Assembly: GCA_963739045.1 (NCBI GenBank)
Contig: CAVTYY010000001.1
Location: forward strand, 744,001 to 808,000
Source: Halobacillus_B sp963739045
GTDB lineage: Bacteria > Bacillota > Bacilli > Bacillales > Halobacillaceae
Length of the DNA stretch: 64,000 nt
Direction: 5' to 3'
Below are positions 15,473 to 24,821 of this stretch, in pieces (the stretch's first letter is position 1; every line of letters begins with the position of its first letter). Position numbers and translations under genes: made by a program. The notes beneath the pieces are model-generated. The model saw only the letters and a list, made by a program, of their open reading frames with translations, did no database searches and was not told where the DNA came from.

Positions 15473-17239
15473 CTATTTCACCGATAGCGACTTCATAACC
15501 TCCACAGGTTGAATTTGACGTTTTCGAGAATATTCATAAAAAGGGCAGCCACACTCTTTCACTCGGTCAACAACATTGAAAATCGTAAAATCAGTTGGAT
15601 TTAATGATTCATTTACTTCCTCCCAAAACACGGGAGCAGCGACAGTTGCCTCCTTAGTAGCTCGCGGTGAGTAGGGAGCAATAATCGTTTTTCCTTCTGC
15701 ATGCTGAATATAGTCCAGGTAAAGACGGTTTCCACGGTTTTTTTTAAGCCGTTCAATGGTGAAAAGTCCGGGTTCTTCTTTTACTAAAAGCCGGACTAAG
15801 CCCTCTGTGAATCTTCGTGTTTCTACATAACTCATGCTGCCAGGCATAAGAGGAATATGAATTTGCATGCCTTTATTTCCGGAAGTTTTCGCAAAACTGT
15901 GCACTTCCATTCGATCTAATAGATGCTTGAGAAGCTGGGCTGCCAGTATCGCTAATTGAAAGTGTTCTCTATCAGGGGGATCCAGGTCAAAGACAATCTC
16001 ATTAGGAAAAGCTGAATCCACTGTTTGAAAAGGAATATGGTACTCTAAAGCCCCATGATTCCCCATCCATAACAGAGATTGCAGGTTATTAGCTAAAATA
16101 AACATTTCCCCTTCCTCTTGCCAGGATTGAATATAATCAGGGGCGTAGTCTGGCAGGTGTTTTTGGTAGAAGGATTGTTCATGAATCCCATCCGGGTAGC
16201 GAATGAGGGTGATTTTTTTATTATTTAAAAATGGAAGCTGGTAGGGTGAAATCTGCCGTAAATACAAAAGATAATCAAGCTTAGTAACGTCCGGCCATAG
16301 TTTCTTATCGGGTTTCGTAATTTCTGCATCTTCAGGCATTAAGGTCAGGTCGTACTTAACTTTCTCTGCCGTACACTCTTCGTGAGAAAGATCAAAGCGA
16401 AAATCAGCGAATAAAGGCTCTCGCAATTCTCCATCTTTTGCTCCTAAGCAATGGAGATCCACACAAATACCAGGATCCAGCTTCCAGCGCTGACCAGACC
16501 TTTTTCCGTTTTTCTTAAAGAAGGTCCTCAACGTCTGCGCCTCCTCTGCTGTTAACCCATGTTTAAAAGATCCCAGGGAGCTTGCCTTATTGCCCGTCCA
16601 TATGTTCGTGTAGTAGTAGCTATTATTTGCATCAAAATCACTGAGAAATCCTGACACAGTTCGCCACTGCTTTATTTTCAGCCATTGTTTTGATCTCTTC
16701 CCTTCCTGATAGGTGCTTTTTTTGCTTTTTGCGACAATCCCTTCAGCTAAATGAAGAAAGGCAAGGTCCGTTATTTTATCGAGTTGATTAAAGTCTTCCA
16801 CGTATTGGAGACGGGGGGAGGAAACGGTTTTTATAAATGATTTCAATGTTTCTTTCCTTTGATCATAGGTAGCTGAAGAGGATGTTTGCATGTCAAAGGC
16901 CATAAAGGTGGCAGGACGCTTAAGTGAGGCAGCTTGAATCTTAGTTTTACTTTTCAATCTTCCTCTATGCTGCAATAAAGCAAAATTGGCTTGGTACAGA
17001 GTATTTAGTATCGTCAGCTCACCATCAAGTCGAATGGGGAGCTCAGGTTTGTCCGTGATTTTGGCTAACTCTAAGATCTCCGGAAACTGGTCTGAGAGAT
17101 TTTTTCCATTTCGGCTAGTGAGGGTAATTCCATCCGCTGTCCATTGTAAAATGGCACGGAAACCGTCGTACTTTATTTCATAGGCCCAGTCTTTACTACG
17201 AGGTATTTCTTCAGACATAGTAAGCAGCATTGGTTTCAT
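15473..17239 (-). CDS. ligD: Non-homologous end-joining DNA ligase LigD (ligase-polymerase)
   Basis: ATP-dependent ligase domain first (residues 1 to about 290): adenylated Lys23 in YEIKYDGFRA, then LDGE, AFDM and EGIVAKSK. The primase-like polymerase domain follows (about 300-588), with LDYLLYLRQISPYQLPFLN, the acidic FDLDPPD motif and KTSGNKGMQIHIPL. No nuclease domain is present; this is the YkoU-type domain order of Bacillus (611 aa there, 588 here). LigD seals and fills double-strand breaks held by Ku. It is divergent from ku with about 100 bases between them. Confidence 0.92.
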   Translation of the reverse strand: MKPMLLTMSEEIPRSKDWAYEIKYDGFRAILQWTADGITLTSRNGKNLSDQFPEILELAKITDKPELPIRLDGELTILNTLYQANFALLQHRGRLKSKTKIQAASLKRPATFMAFDMQTSSSATYDQRKETLKSFIKTVSSPRLQYVEDFNQLDKITDLAFLHLAEGIVAKSKKSTYQEGKRSKQWLKIKQWRTVSGFLSDFDANNSYYYTNIWTGNKASSLGSFKHGLTAEEAQTLRTFFKKNGKRSGQRWKLDPGICVDLHCLGAKDGELREPLFADFRFDLSHEECTAEKVKYDLTLMPEDAEITKPDKKLWPDVTKLDYLLYLRQISPYQLPFLNNKKITLIRYPDGIHEQSFYQKHLPDYAPDYIQSWQEEGEMFILANNLQSLLWMGNHGALEYHIPFQTVDSAFPNEIVFDLDPPDREHFQLAILAAQLLKHLLDRMEVHSFAKTSGNKGMQIHIPLMPGSMSYVETRRFTEGLVRLLVKEEPGLFTIERLKKNRGNRLYLDYIQHAEGKTIIAPYSPRATKEATVAAPVFWEEVNESLNPTDFTIFNVVDRVKECGCPFYEYSRKRQIQPVEVMKSLSVK

Positions 17240-17345
17240 CGTTGGAAAGCCTCCCTTTTTTTATTAATATAGTTTTTAACATCATTTAGTTTTTAATCAT
17301 ATTTGTATGGATTTAACAAAAGCTATAGCTAAAGGAGTGAGCTAT

Positions 17346-18179
17346 ATGCATACGATGTGGAAAGGTACGATCAGCTTTGGACTGGTCAATATACCAATTA
17401 AGCTTCACGCCGCAACTGAAAATAAAGATATTAAATTGAGACAGCTGCACAAAGAATGCCAATCACCAATTGAATATAAGAAGCGCTGTCCTATTTGTGA
17501 GCGTGAAGTTGAGAAAGAAGAAATTGTGAAAGCCTATGAGTACGCTAAGAATAAGTTTGTGGTGCTTGATGAAGAGGACCTAAGTGCCTTGAAGAAGGAA
17601 CAGGAAGACAAAGCAGTAGAAATTCTAGACTTTGTGAAATTAGAGGAAATCGATCCCATTTATTTTGAGAACAGCTATTATATTTCTCCTAATGAAGGAG
17701 GAACGAAAGCTTATGGATTGCTTCGGAAAGCACTTGGGGAGACAGGAAAGATTGGTATTGCAAAAATTATTATCCGTTCTAAAGAGCAGCTTGCGATTGT
17801 CAGAGTTTATGAAAACACACTGCTAATGGAGACCATTCACTTCCCGGATGAAGTGCGAAATGTGCAGGACGTTCCGAATGTACCGGCAGAGACCGAATTA
17901 AGTAAAAAAGAATTAACTACTGCTATTTCTTTGATCGACCAGCTTACAGCGGAGTTTGATCCAGAGCAATATAAAGATGAATACCGGACAGCTTTGATGG
18001 ATCTTATCGAAGCCAAAAAGAATAACGAAGAAGTCACCACCGCAAAAGTCAAACCAAAGCAGCCCAACGTCACGGATTTGATGGATGCCTTAGAAAAATC
18101 ATTAGAAAACACCAAAGGAACAAAAAAGAAGACAACCCGTCGGAAAACGACAGCAAAAACGAAGAAAAAAACCTCTTGA
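17346..18179 (+). CDS. ku: End-joining protein Ku
   Basis: Binds DNA ends and recruits LigD. It begins MHTMWKGTISFGLVNIPIKL, a hallmark of bacterial Ku, with CPICEREV/EEIVKAYEY and FEN-SYYISPNEGG segments. The C-terminus is a Lys-rich tail (KKKTTRRKTTAKTKKKTS) as in many soil bacteria. The start at 17346 follows AAAGGAGTGAG; an upstream ATG at 17307 is not supported. In Bacillus this pair is forespore-expressed under sigma-G; I could not confirm a sigma-G promoter in the 106-base gap. Confidence 0.93.
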   Translation: MHTMWKGTISFGLVNIPIKLHAATENKDIKLRQLHKECQSPIEYKKRCPICEREVEKEEIVKAYEYAKNKFVVLDEEDLSALKKEQEDKAVEILDFVKLEEIDPIYFENSYYISPNEGGTKAYGLLRKALGETGKIGIAKIIIRSKEQLAIVRVYENTLLMETIHFPDEVRNVQDVPNVPAETELSKKELTTAISLIDQLTAEFDPEQYKDEYRTALMDLIEAKKNNEEVTTAKVKPKQPNVTDLMDALEKSLENTKGTKKKTTRRKTTAKTKKKTS

Positions 18180-18278
18180 AAGTGCGCTGTAAAAGGATTT
18201 TGTCGGACAAACTGCCTGTATTTTTTCCTTGGATTGTAGTATAATATATAGTAGATCACTATGGTCGGAGGTATGTAA

Positions 18279-18458
18279 ATGAGTGAGCGTTCAGAAGAGC
18301 AGGCAGAAACTATGATGCGTTCCGCAAAAGCTTCTATGGCAATAGAGGGTTTTTGCCTGAATCGAAAGCAGGAATCTTTAATTTTAAAACGTTTGACTGG
18401 TGCCATAACTCATAATGAATTCGTAAAGCGGGCTTTGGAATTATCTCGTCATGCCTAA
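18279..18458 (+). CDS. VbhA-like antitoxin with Fic-inhibition motif
   Basis: A 59-aa helical protein. It carries SMAIEG at residues 19-24, an exact match to the (S/T)xxxE(G/N) inhibition motif by which class I antitoxins put a Glu into the ATP site of Fic enzymes. The second half (KQESLILKRLTGAITHNEFVKRALE) is a helical extension. GGAGG lies 7 bases before the ATG. Its stop overlaps the fic start (ATGCCTAA), as in VbhA-VbhT pairs. A TATAAT at 18240-18245 may be its -10; no good -35 was found. Confidence 0.75.
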   Translation: MSERSEEQAETMMRSAKASMAIEGFCLNRKQESLILKRLTGAITHNEFVKRALELSRHA

Positions 18459-19047
18459 TTCAAGGTATGGGGGAGGATCCTCCCGTTATTGTTATAGGGG
18501 CACAAATATATTAATTAACCATTACGACATTATGGATGACAAGCAGCTGGAAAGCATGGAAACGATTCTTGCGACTCAGCGTTTGTCAGAGCTTCAGGAA
18601 TATCCTGTAACAGGAGACTTTGACTTGCGGCATTTGCAGAGAATCCATGAAATCTTGTTTAAGGATTTATATCCCTTTGCTGGAGAACTGCGAACAGAAA
18701 ACATAACGAAGGATGGGTTTTCGTTTGCTCAAGCTTCCTTTATCAAATCATCAGCAGATACACTGTTCGGCCAATTAATTGAAGAGGATTGGGAGAAGAT
18801 GAGTCAGGAGCTTCTCGCCAATCGTTTGGCTTACTACATGGCAGAATTAAATGTACTTCATCCTTTCCGAGAAGGAAATGGCAGAAGCTTGCGGGAATAT
18901 GTCCGCTGCTTAGCGCTTGAAGCGAGTTATGAATTGAATTGGGCAGCGAGGCCGAAAGAAGAGGTATTGAAGGCAAGTATAGAGTCGGTGAGGGATTTTT
19001 CTCCCCTGGAAAAAGTAATTAGTCAGTCCTTAACTCCTCTGTATTGA
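18451..19047 (+). CDS. fic: Fic-family AMP-transferase toxin (VbhT-like)
   Basis: 198 aa. The Fic motif is intact at residues 137-145, HPFREGNGR (HxFx[D/E]GNGR), preceded by the flap segment and the typical LYPFAGELRTENITKDGFSF region. Such enzymes transfer AMP to target hydroxyls; DNA gyrase and topoisomerase IV are targets of related toxins. With its upstream inhibitor it forms a class I Fic toxin-antitoxin pair. Translation is coupled to the antitoxin by an 8-base overlap. The target in this organism is unknown. Confidence 0.88.
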   Translation: MPNSRYGGGSSRYCYRGTNILINHYDIMDDKQLESMETILATQRLSELQEYPVTGDFDLRHLQRIHEILFKDLYPFAGELRTENITKDGFSFAQASFIKSSADTLFGQLIEEDWEKMSQELLANRLAYYMAELNVLHPFREGNGRSLREYVRCLALEASYELNWAARPKEEVLKASIESVRDFSPLEKVISQSLTPLY

Positions 19048-19080
19048 CAGCGGCTGGACAAAAGAATAGGATTCATTCGA

Positions 19081-19116
19081 AAGCCCGAACCATTATTATA
19101 TTGGTTTGGGTTTTTC
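19081..19116 (+). terminator. Terminator after fic (CCGAAC family)
   Basis: AAGCCCGAACCA (19081-19092) pairs with TGGTTTGGGTTTTT (from 19102). One of several terminators in this window sharing a CCCGAAC stem. The rest of 19048-19366 contains no gene; a stretch near 19280-19310 was inspected for riboswitch motifs without a convincing match. Confidence 0.8.
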
Positions 19117-19366
19117 TTATTTAGGGATGCCATAGGAACGTTACATTTGTCGTAGTACTTTTGAATTTAAAGGATATGAACGTTCTCCCTCGTATTTCAG
19201 AGCATTTTGCCGTGCTCTCCAATATATAATCCAGGTTAAGAAATGTAGACTCTGATCCACCCTTATGCTTGAAAATAGAGGTTGCCGAAAGAATGGAAGA
19301 GGCGTAGCATTTTAAGTCGATTCAAACAATAAACGTTTTTAAATAGATCGAGGAGGATTTTGAATT

Positions 19367-20872
19367 ATGTGTGGAATATTCGTTTCCATGGGTGAAGTGG
19401 ATGCCGAACAAATGGATGAGGTTTTAAACCTTCTGCATCACCGCGGCCCGGATGAAGGGAAGTCTGTTCTATTAGACAATGTCAACTTAGGACACCGTCG
19501 TTTATCTATCATCGGACTAGAAGACGGAATTCAGCCGATTCACAATGATAAGGAAGACCAATGGATTGTATGTAACGGGGAAATATACAATTATGCATCG
19601 ATCAAGGAACAGCTGCAGCAAGAAACGAAGTTCCTGACCCACTCCGATAGTGAAGTTGCGTTAAAATTAGTGGAAACTAAAGGTGTGGAAGCCATCGATC
19701 AGCTTGATGGGATGTTTGCCTTTTTTATTGCGGACCAAAGAAATCAAAGCTTTATTGTTGCGAGAGATACTTTAGGAATCAAGCCATTGTATTACGGAGT
19801 AGATGAAGATGGTAAATATGTGTTTTCTTCTGAGCTTAAGGCGATTTACAAATTTGTAGAACAGGCACACGAGTTTCCTCATGGTCATTATTTCACCCCT
19901 GAAAAAGGGTTTGTCTGCTATCGAAAAATCGAATCTCCTGATTACGAATTCAGTAAAGAGCAATTAAGTGATGTGAATCATCACATTCGTCAAACCATGG
20001 AGATTGCTGTGCAGAAACGTCTGGTCGCAGATGTTGAAGTAGGCGTGTTACTGAGCGGAGGGCTGGATAGCAGTTTAATCGCGGCGATTGCCAAGAAGTA
20101 CCACCGAGGAAAGTTCCCGCTGAAATCCTTTTGTGTAGGAGCAGAAGGCAGTGCAGATATACTAAATGCCAGAAAGGTAGCAGAAGCCCTGGGGACGGAG
20201 CATTATGAATATATTTATACAGAGGAAGAACTCATTGAGTCCGTTTCTGATGTGATTTATCATTTGGAATCCTATGAACCATCTCTGGTGCGAAGTGCGA
20301 TTCCTAACTATTTTGTATCAAAGCTTGCTTCTGAGCATGTGAAAGTAATTCTCTCTGGTGAGGGAGCGGATGAGTTATTTGCCGGATATGCCTATATGGA
20401 AGACTTCCAGGATACAGCTGCCTTAAATAAAGAAATCATCCGTATTTTAAACACGCTGCACCACGTAAATCTTCAACGAGCAGATCGAATGAGTATGGCT
20501 CATTCCCTGGAATTGAGAGTGCCGTTCCTGGACTTGGACGTAGTAGAAAATGCATTGCGGATCCCTGCTGATTTGAAGATTCATAAAGAAGATCGCATGG
20601 AAAAATGGCTGCTGCGAAAAGCCTTTAATGGTGAGATTCCAGAGGACGTACTTTGGAGAAAGAAAGCGGAGTTCTCTGAAGGAAGCGGAGCTCTTGATTT
20701 ATTAGATTCTTACGCTGAAAAATCGATATCTGATGAAGAGTTTGCTTCGATACAATCGGAAGCGCCTGTTGAAGTGCGTTCTAAGCAAGAAGCGTTTTAT
20801 TATCAACTCTTTAGAAAACATTTTCCGAAAACGTCCATGTTAGAAACGGTTGGCCGCTGGGCAACTGCATAG
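19367..20872 (+). CDS. asnB: Asparagine synthase (glutamine-hydrolysing)
   Basis: Makes asparagine from aspartate, ATP and glutamine. Cys2 after the initiator Met is the glutaminase nucleophile (MCGIF); HHRGPDEG, NGEIYNY and the ATP-pyrophosphatase loop LLSGGLDSSLIAAIA follow, then SGEGADELFAGY and LELRVPFLD. At 501 aa it is close in size to the E. coli-type AsnB (554) and shorter than the three Bacillus subtilis enzymes (over 600). It starts after GAGGAGG and is monocistronic between two terminators. Confidence 0.9.
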   Translation: MCGIFVSMGEVDAEQMDEVLNLLHHRGPDEGKSVLLDNVNLGHRRLSIIGLEDGIQPIHNDKEDQWIVCNGEIYNYASIKEQLQQETKFLTHSDSEVALKLVETKGVEAIDQLDGMFAFFIADQRNQSFIVARDTLGIKPLYYGVDEDGKYVFSSELKAIYKFVEQAHEFPHGHYFTPEKGFVCYRKIESPDYEFSKEQLSDVNHHIRQTMEIAVQKRLVADVEVGVLLSGGLDSSLIAAIAKKYHRGKFPLKSFCVGAEGSADILNARKVAEALGTEHYEYIYTEEELIESVSDVIYHLESYEPSLVRSAIPNYFVSKLASEHVKVILSGEGADELFAGYAYMEDFQDTAALNKEIIRILNTLHHVNLQRADRMSMAHSLELRVPFLDLDVVENALRIPADLKIHKEDRMEKWLLRKAFNGEIPEDVLWRKKAEFSEGSGALDLLDSYAEKSISDEEFASIQSEAPVEVRSKQEAFYYQLFRKHFPKTSMLETVGRWATA

Positions 20873-20945
20873 ATTTATAAGTGGGGAAAAACTTTAATGG
20901 AAATGCAGGCAGACGAAGCTTGCCCTTAATATAGTTTTAAACACA

Positions 20946-20981
20946 GAGAACCCGAACCTATGTAAATGGTTCGGGTTTTCT
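20946..20981 (+). terminator. Terminator after asparagine synthase (CCGAAC family)
   Basis: AGAACCCGAACC pairs with GGTTCGGGTTTTCT, followed by a short T/G tract. Confidence 0.85.
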
Positions 20982-21060
20982 GGTAAATGAAATCCCTTGC
21001 CCATTCCCTGTTTTTATACGGTAATGTTCAAGAAAAAGAAATTATTTCCTTTTCTAATTG

Positions 21061-21089
21061 TTTAATCCCAGAGGCTGATCCACTATAAT
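21061..21089 (+). promoter_or_regulatory. Candidate promoter of eutB-pucR, with nearby palindrome
   Basis: TTTAAT (21061-21066), a 17-base spacer and TATAAT (21084-21089). Downstream, TCAGAAAAATCTGA (21123-21136) is a 5-bp inverted repeat that could bind the adjacent PucR regulator; this is a guess from position. Confidence 0.4.
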
Positions 21090-21174
21090 TAGAGTAATCA
21101 CATATTTTTTTCTTATTTATTATCAGAAAAATCTGAACCAAACGGACATACTCATTTGAAAAAGGGGGAAGTTG

Positions 21175-22143
21175 ATGGGGCAGCAGCTGACACCTCGTGA
21201 CCTTTGGAAAGCCAAATGGCGGATTAAATCGGTAGCTGAAATTACTCCGCTTCTTTATTCAGAGCCACTATCCAGACATTTAGGAGCCAATATTTATCTT
21301 AAGCTTGAATCCAATCAGCCTACAGGGGCCTTTAAACTAAGAGGAGCGGCGAATAAAATCCTTTCTCTATCTCAGGAGGAACAGCGCAAAGGAGTTGCTG
21401 CATTCTCCACAGGCAATCATGGCATTGCGGTTGCCTATGTGGCTAAACAGCTTGGTATCAAGGCAACGGTCTGCCTTTCCAACCGTGTTCCTCAAGAGAA
21501 AGTTAACCGGTTAAAACGGCTGAATGCCGAAGTGAAGATTATCGGCAGCAACCAAGATGATGCGGAAGAGTACTGCTATCAATTGGAAAAGGAATGGGGT
21601 CAGACGGTCATTAAACCGTTTGATGATTTAGATGTCATTGCCGGCCAGGGAACCATTGGGATCGAGCTTCTGGAACAGTGTCCCGATGTGAATCAAGTGG
21701 TTGTCCCTTTATCTGGAGGAGGTCTGCTCTCTGGAATTGCTTTTGCTTTAAAAACAGTCGATTCTGCAATTACTATTACGGGGGTATCTATGGAAAAAGC
21801 GGCAGTCATGTATGAAAGTCTGAAGGCGGGCAGACCAGTGGTAATGAAAGAAGAAGAAACTCTTGCAGATAGTCTGCTTGGAGGGATCGGGACGGATAAC
21901 CAGTACACGTTCCCAATGACAAAGAAATACATTGATCAGGCAGTATTGGTATCCGAACAATCCATTGCCAGCGGGATGAGAGCGATGCTTGAATGGCACA
22001 AAATGGCGGTGGAAGGAGCAGCAGCGTCCGGCGTAGGCTGGCTTCTTGATCAGCAGCCACAAAAGGACCGGAACATTGTGGTCATCATTAGCGGGAATAA
22101 TGTGGACCATCAAACAATCCAGCGAATAATCAAGCCAAGATAA
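21175..22143 (+). CDS. eutB: Threonine dehydratase-like PLP enzyme, EutB (hydroxyectoine utilisation)
   Basis: Fold-type II PLP enzyme of the serine/threonine dehydratase family, 322 aa. The PLP lysine is in SNQPTGAFKLRGA, the STGNHG motif binds substrate and SGGGLLSG binds the cofactor phosphate. The C-terminal regulatory domain of biosynthetic threonine deaminase is absent. The EutB call is based on overall similarity and on the doeA/eutC genes 6 kb downstream; a catabolic threonine or serine dehydratase is the alternative. The ATG at 21175 follows AAGGGGGAAG. It is cotranscribed with a PucR regulator. Confidence 0.65.
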   Translation: MGQQLTPRDLWKAKWRIKSVAEITPLLYSEPLSRHLGANIYLKLESNQPTGAFKLRGAANKILSLSQEEQRKGVAAFSTGNHGIAVAYVAKQLGIKATVCLSNRVPQEKVNRLKRLNAEVKIIGSNQDDAEEYCYQLEKEWGQTVIKPFDDLDVIAGQGTIGIELLEQCPDVNQVVVPLSGGGLLSGIAFALKTVDSAITITGVSMEKAAVMYESLKAGRPVVMKEEETLADSLLGGIGTDNQYTFPMTKKYIDQAVLVSEQSIASGMRAMLEWHKMAVEGAAASGVGWLLDQQPQKDRNIVVIISGNNVDHQTIQRIIKPR

Positions 22144-22161
22144 AATATAGGGGTGTGGAGG

Positions 22162-23841
22162 ATGGGGATAAGTGTCGCGGATGTTTTACAATTGCCGGTG
22201 ATGGAGAAAGCAAAGATCGTAACAGGTAAGTCTATTCTTTCAGATCAATCCGTTGAGTGGATCTCCGTGGTAGAATCTCCTGTGGAAAATTTCATCCGCA
22301 GCAATGAATTGGTACTTAGCACAGGAATGGGTTGTGTGGATGATCCCGTTGGTTTGGAAGCCTACGTGAAAGACGTTCTTCAGTCTGGGGCGTCTGCTCT
22401 TGCTTTTGCTACAGGAAGATATATTTATAACGTGCCGGATCGAATCGCTCAATTGGCTGAACAAAATGGCCTGATCATATTAGAAGTACCATGGGAAGTT
22501 CGCTTTGGAGACATTATGCAAGAAGTTTTAAGTGAAATCAGCAAAGAGAAGGAAGTAGAACAGCGGCAGGCAGAAGGGATTAGGCAGGAATTGATTAACT
22601 GTGTGCTCAACGGTAAAGGCCTGCAGGAAATTACGACAATCTTATACGAAAATACGAAAATACCGATTGCCATTAGTGATCACAATAAACTAATTCGAGC
22701 CAACCATCATTTCAATCTCCATTTAATAGATATCTTAAATGGTAAAACAGAGGGAGAATATCAGTTAGTTACTCCTTATCCTTTCAGCGATCATCCGCTT
22801 TATCATTATATTGAAAAGTATGAAATCGGAGAGGAAAGCTGTTACCAGTTAACGATTCTGTCCAACTATAAGAAGCAAGGATACCTGCTGTTTAAGCCAG
22901 AGGATGACAATGAACTAACCTGGGTGGTCCTAAATATATTAGAGCATGCTTTAACGGCATGTGCGCTCTATTTTGTAAAAGAAAATGCCATAGAAATGAC
23001 GGAAATTCGATTGAAGGATAATTTTCTTCTTGACCTAGCGAAAACGGAGTTAACTATTGATAAACCGCTGCTTTCCAAAGCACAATTACTCGGATATGAC
23101 TTAAATCGCCCATACATTTGTATAGTAGGAGATATTCGTTTTAAGAAAAGAATAGATGATCACATCGGTTCAGCCGATCATCCTGTTCGATCTTCTTCTA
23201 TGCACAGCCGGAATTATTATATTCAGAAAGAAGTCACTCATGCAGGGGATGTTTTACAGCGGCGCACGATGACGACGTTTGAGGAAGGAGAAGTAATTGT
23301 TTACTTAGAAGCAGACGATCACCCGTATATGGAAACGAGTAATCAATTTCTTGACTTAGTAGAACGCCGTTTAAATGAACTTCTTGCAGGAATTGTTATT
23401 TCCTGGGGAATATCTTTTCGCAAAGAGGAAATTCATACGTTTCATAAAAGCTATGATGAAGCGGTTACCGCGTTAAATATAGGGCGTCATCAAAACGAAG
23501 ACGGGGAGCGGACTTTTTTCAGCGATACAAGAATGAATCGTCTTCTCATGTCTTTATCCCATGATAAAGGGATCGAGAATATCGTTGAAGATACGCTGGC
23601 TAAACTTATTGATTATGACCAAAAGCGACAAACTGACTTAATTCATACCTTCATCGTCTATAACAAATATAATAGTAATGTGAGTCAGTCCTCACGTGCG
23701 TTGAATCTCCATCGACAGTCCCTGCTGCACCGGTTGCGAAACATAGAACAATTAACAGGGCTTTCTCTCCTCGATGCCGATGACTTATTTTTACTAGAAC
23801 TTAGTGTGAGATTGTGGATGCTGAAGAAAGTAAAAGAATAA
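22162..23841 (+). CDS. PucR-family transcriptional regulator
   Basis: About 559 aa. An N-terminal PucR sensory domain (ISVADVLQLPVMEKAKIVTG, IRSNELVLSTG) is followed by a central GGDEF-like fold (about 300-450). A C-terminal PucR HTH completes it (NVSQSSRALNLHRQSLLHRLRNIEQLTG). PucR-type proteins usually control nitrogen-compound catabolism next door. It starts 18 bases after eutB, with AGGGGTGTGGAGG before the ATG, so it probably regulates eutB and perhaps the doeA operon. Its ligand is unknown. Confidence 0.85.
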   Translation: MGISVADVLQLPVMEKAKIVTGKSILSDQSVEWISVVESPVENFIRSNELVLSTGMGCVDDPVGLEAYVKDVLQSGASALAFATGRYIYNVPDRIAQLAEQNGLIILEVPWEVRFGDIMQEVLSEISKEKEVEQRQAEGIRQELINCVLNGKGLQEITTILYENTKIPIAISDHNKLIRANHHFNLHLIDILNGKTEGEYQLVTPYPFSDHPLYHYIEKYEIGEESCYQLTILSNYKKQGYLLFKPEDDNELTWVVLNILEHALTACALYFVKENAIEMTEIRLKDNFLLDLAKTELTIDKPLLSKAQLLGYDLNRPYICIVGDIRFKKRIDDHIGSADHPVRSSSMHSRNYYIQKEVTHAGDVLQRRTMTTFEEGEVIVYLEADDHPYMETSNQFLDLVERRLNELLAGIVISWGISFRKEEIHTFHKSYDEAVTALNIGRHQNEDGERTFFSDTRMNRLLMSLSHDKGIENIVEDTLAKLIDYDQKRQTDLIHTFIVYNKYNSNVSQSSRALNLHRQSLLHRLRNIEQLTGLSLLDADDLFLLELSVRLWMLKKVKE

Positions 23842-23910
23842 GAGAAACAGGTGACAGGATCTTACATCTTTGTTACGATAAACAAAACCAAGTGAATAGT
23901 AATCTATGAA

Positions 23911-24006
23911 ACTACTAGGGGGGCCCGTCATGGGCTGAGAGGAAAGCAATCGAGCTATCCGACTCTTATGAACCTGATCTGGTTAAGACCAGCGGAGGGA
24001 AGTAGT
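23911..24006 (+). ncRNA. TPP riboswitch 1 (THI element) upstream of thiW
   Basis: All hallmarks are present: closing P1 ACTACT/AGTAGT, GGGCTGAGAGGAAAGC, CCGACTCTTATGAACCTGAT and the CTGGTTAAGACCAGCGGAGGGA block. It is followed by a terminator, so thiamine diphosphate binding should stop transcription before thiW. Confidence 0.95.
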
Positions 24007-24039
24007 CAGAGTGCAAGATTTATTGACTCCATCCATTCG

Positions 24040-24072
24040 AAGCCAGGTCCTCTTTAGGATCTGGCTTTTTAT
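24040..24072 (+). terminator. Riboswitch-controlled terminator before thiW
   Basis: AAGCCAGGTCC (from 24040) pairs with GGATCTGGCTTTTT (24058-24071, with a G-T pair). It lies 34 bases after riboswitch 1 and is presumably its expression platform. Confidence 0.75.
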
Positions 24073-24178
24073 TGTCCTGGAATGTCTCTGGGTCATAAGT
24101 CAATAGCCTGCGTGGGTGATAAACCACGGATACTTCTCTTATGCTCTCCGGGTCTTCCCTTTTATGGGAGGGAAAACT

Positions 24179-24664
24179 ATGAAACGAACTCGTTTGCTTA
24201 CTACGATGGCTGTGTTTATTGCTGTCGGAACTATGGGATCTCAGCTTCTCTGGTTTCCTGCAGGGATAGCTAAAGCTTATCCTGTACAGCATGCTGTAAA
24301 TGTAATGGCAGCGGTTATGCTTGGTCCGCTTCCTGCCGTTGTAATCGCCTTTACTATTGGGCTGTTAAGGAATTTACTGGGTACTGGGACGCTGCTTGCT
24401 TTTCCGGGAGCTATGATTGGCGCTTTTCTTGCCGGCGTCCTCTATCAGTTCTTTAAAAGAAAAATTTATGCAGCCATAGGAGAAGTAATTGGAACGGGTG
24501 TGATTGGAGCGCTGTTTTCTGTTCCGTATGCACACCTCCTCATGGGTAGTTCCAGCGGTGCTTTTATTTTTCTCCCGTCCTTTCTTATCAGCAGTATCAC
24601 GGGAGCTATCATCGGCTGGTTCGTCGTATTACGTTTGAATCGAAGTCAAATTTCCACAATTTAA
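24179..24664 (+). CDS. thiW: ThiW, predicted thiazole-uptake S component
   Basis: A 161-162-aa hydrophobic protein with about five membrane segments, a short basic N-terminus and the AKAYPVQHAVNVMAAVMLGP segment typical of ThiW. ThiW is the substrate-binding subunit of an ECF-type transporter predicted to import the thiamine thiazole precursor; the energising EcfAAT module must be encoded elsewhere. GGGAGGG precedes the ATG at 24179. It follows a TPP riboswitch and a second riboswitch separates it from tenA. Confidence 0.9.
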   Translation: MKRTRLLTTMAVFIAVGTMGSQLLWFPAGIAKAYPVQHAVNVMAAVMLGPLPAVVIAFTIGLLRNLLGTGTLLAFPGAMIGAFLAGVLYQFFKRKIYAAIGEVIGTGVIGALFSVPYAHLLMGSSSGAFIFLPSFLISSITGAIIGWFVVLRLNRSQISTI

Positions 24665-24673
24665 TTTTCGGAA

Positions 24674-24764
24674 TCTACTAGGGGTGTCCACAAATCGGAC
24701 TGAGAGGAATGCGTTTCCAACTCTTATCGACCTGATCTGGTTAAGACCAGCGTAGGGAAGTAGG
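24674..24764 (+). ncRNA. TPP riboswitch 2 upstream of tenA
   Basis: CTACTAGGGGTGTCC, GGACTGAGAGGAATGC, CAACTCTTATCGACCTGAT and CTGGTTAAGACCAGCGTAGGGAAGTAG form a complete THI element. No terminator follows. Instead AAGCCTC (about 24769-24775) can pair with the tenA Shine-Dalgarno region GGAGGCACTT (about 24810-24819), suggesting translational control, unlike riboswitch 1. Confidence 0.93.
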
Positions 24765-24821
24765 TGGCAAGCCTCATTTATCCACCCCTGGCAGCTTCCA
24801 GCAAACCAAGGAGGCACTTCA

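Noticed and set aside
19270..19366. Possible lysine-type riboswitch or T-box before asparagine synthase
   Set aside because: Short matches (AGAGG, GCCGAAAG) occur, but the T-box AGGGTGGNACCGCG and the full L-box core are absent.
21123..21136. PucR operator at the TCAGA palindrome
   Set aside because: Only a 5-bp arm, and no copy was found at the doeA promoter, so the regulator link is not claimed.
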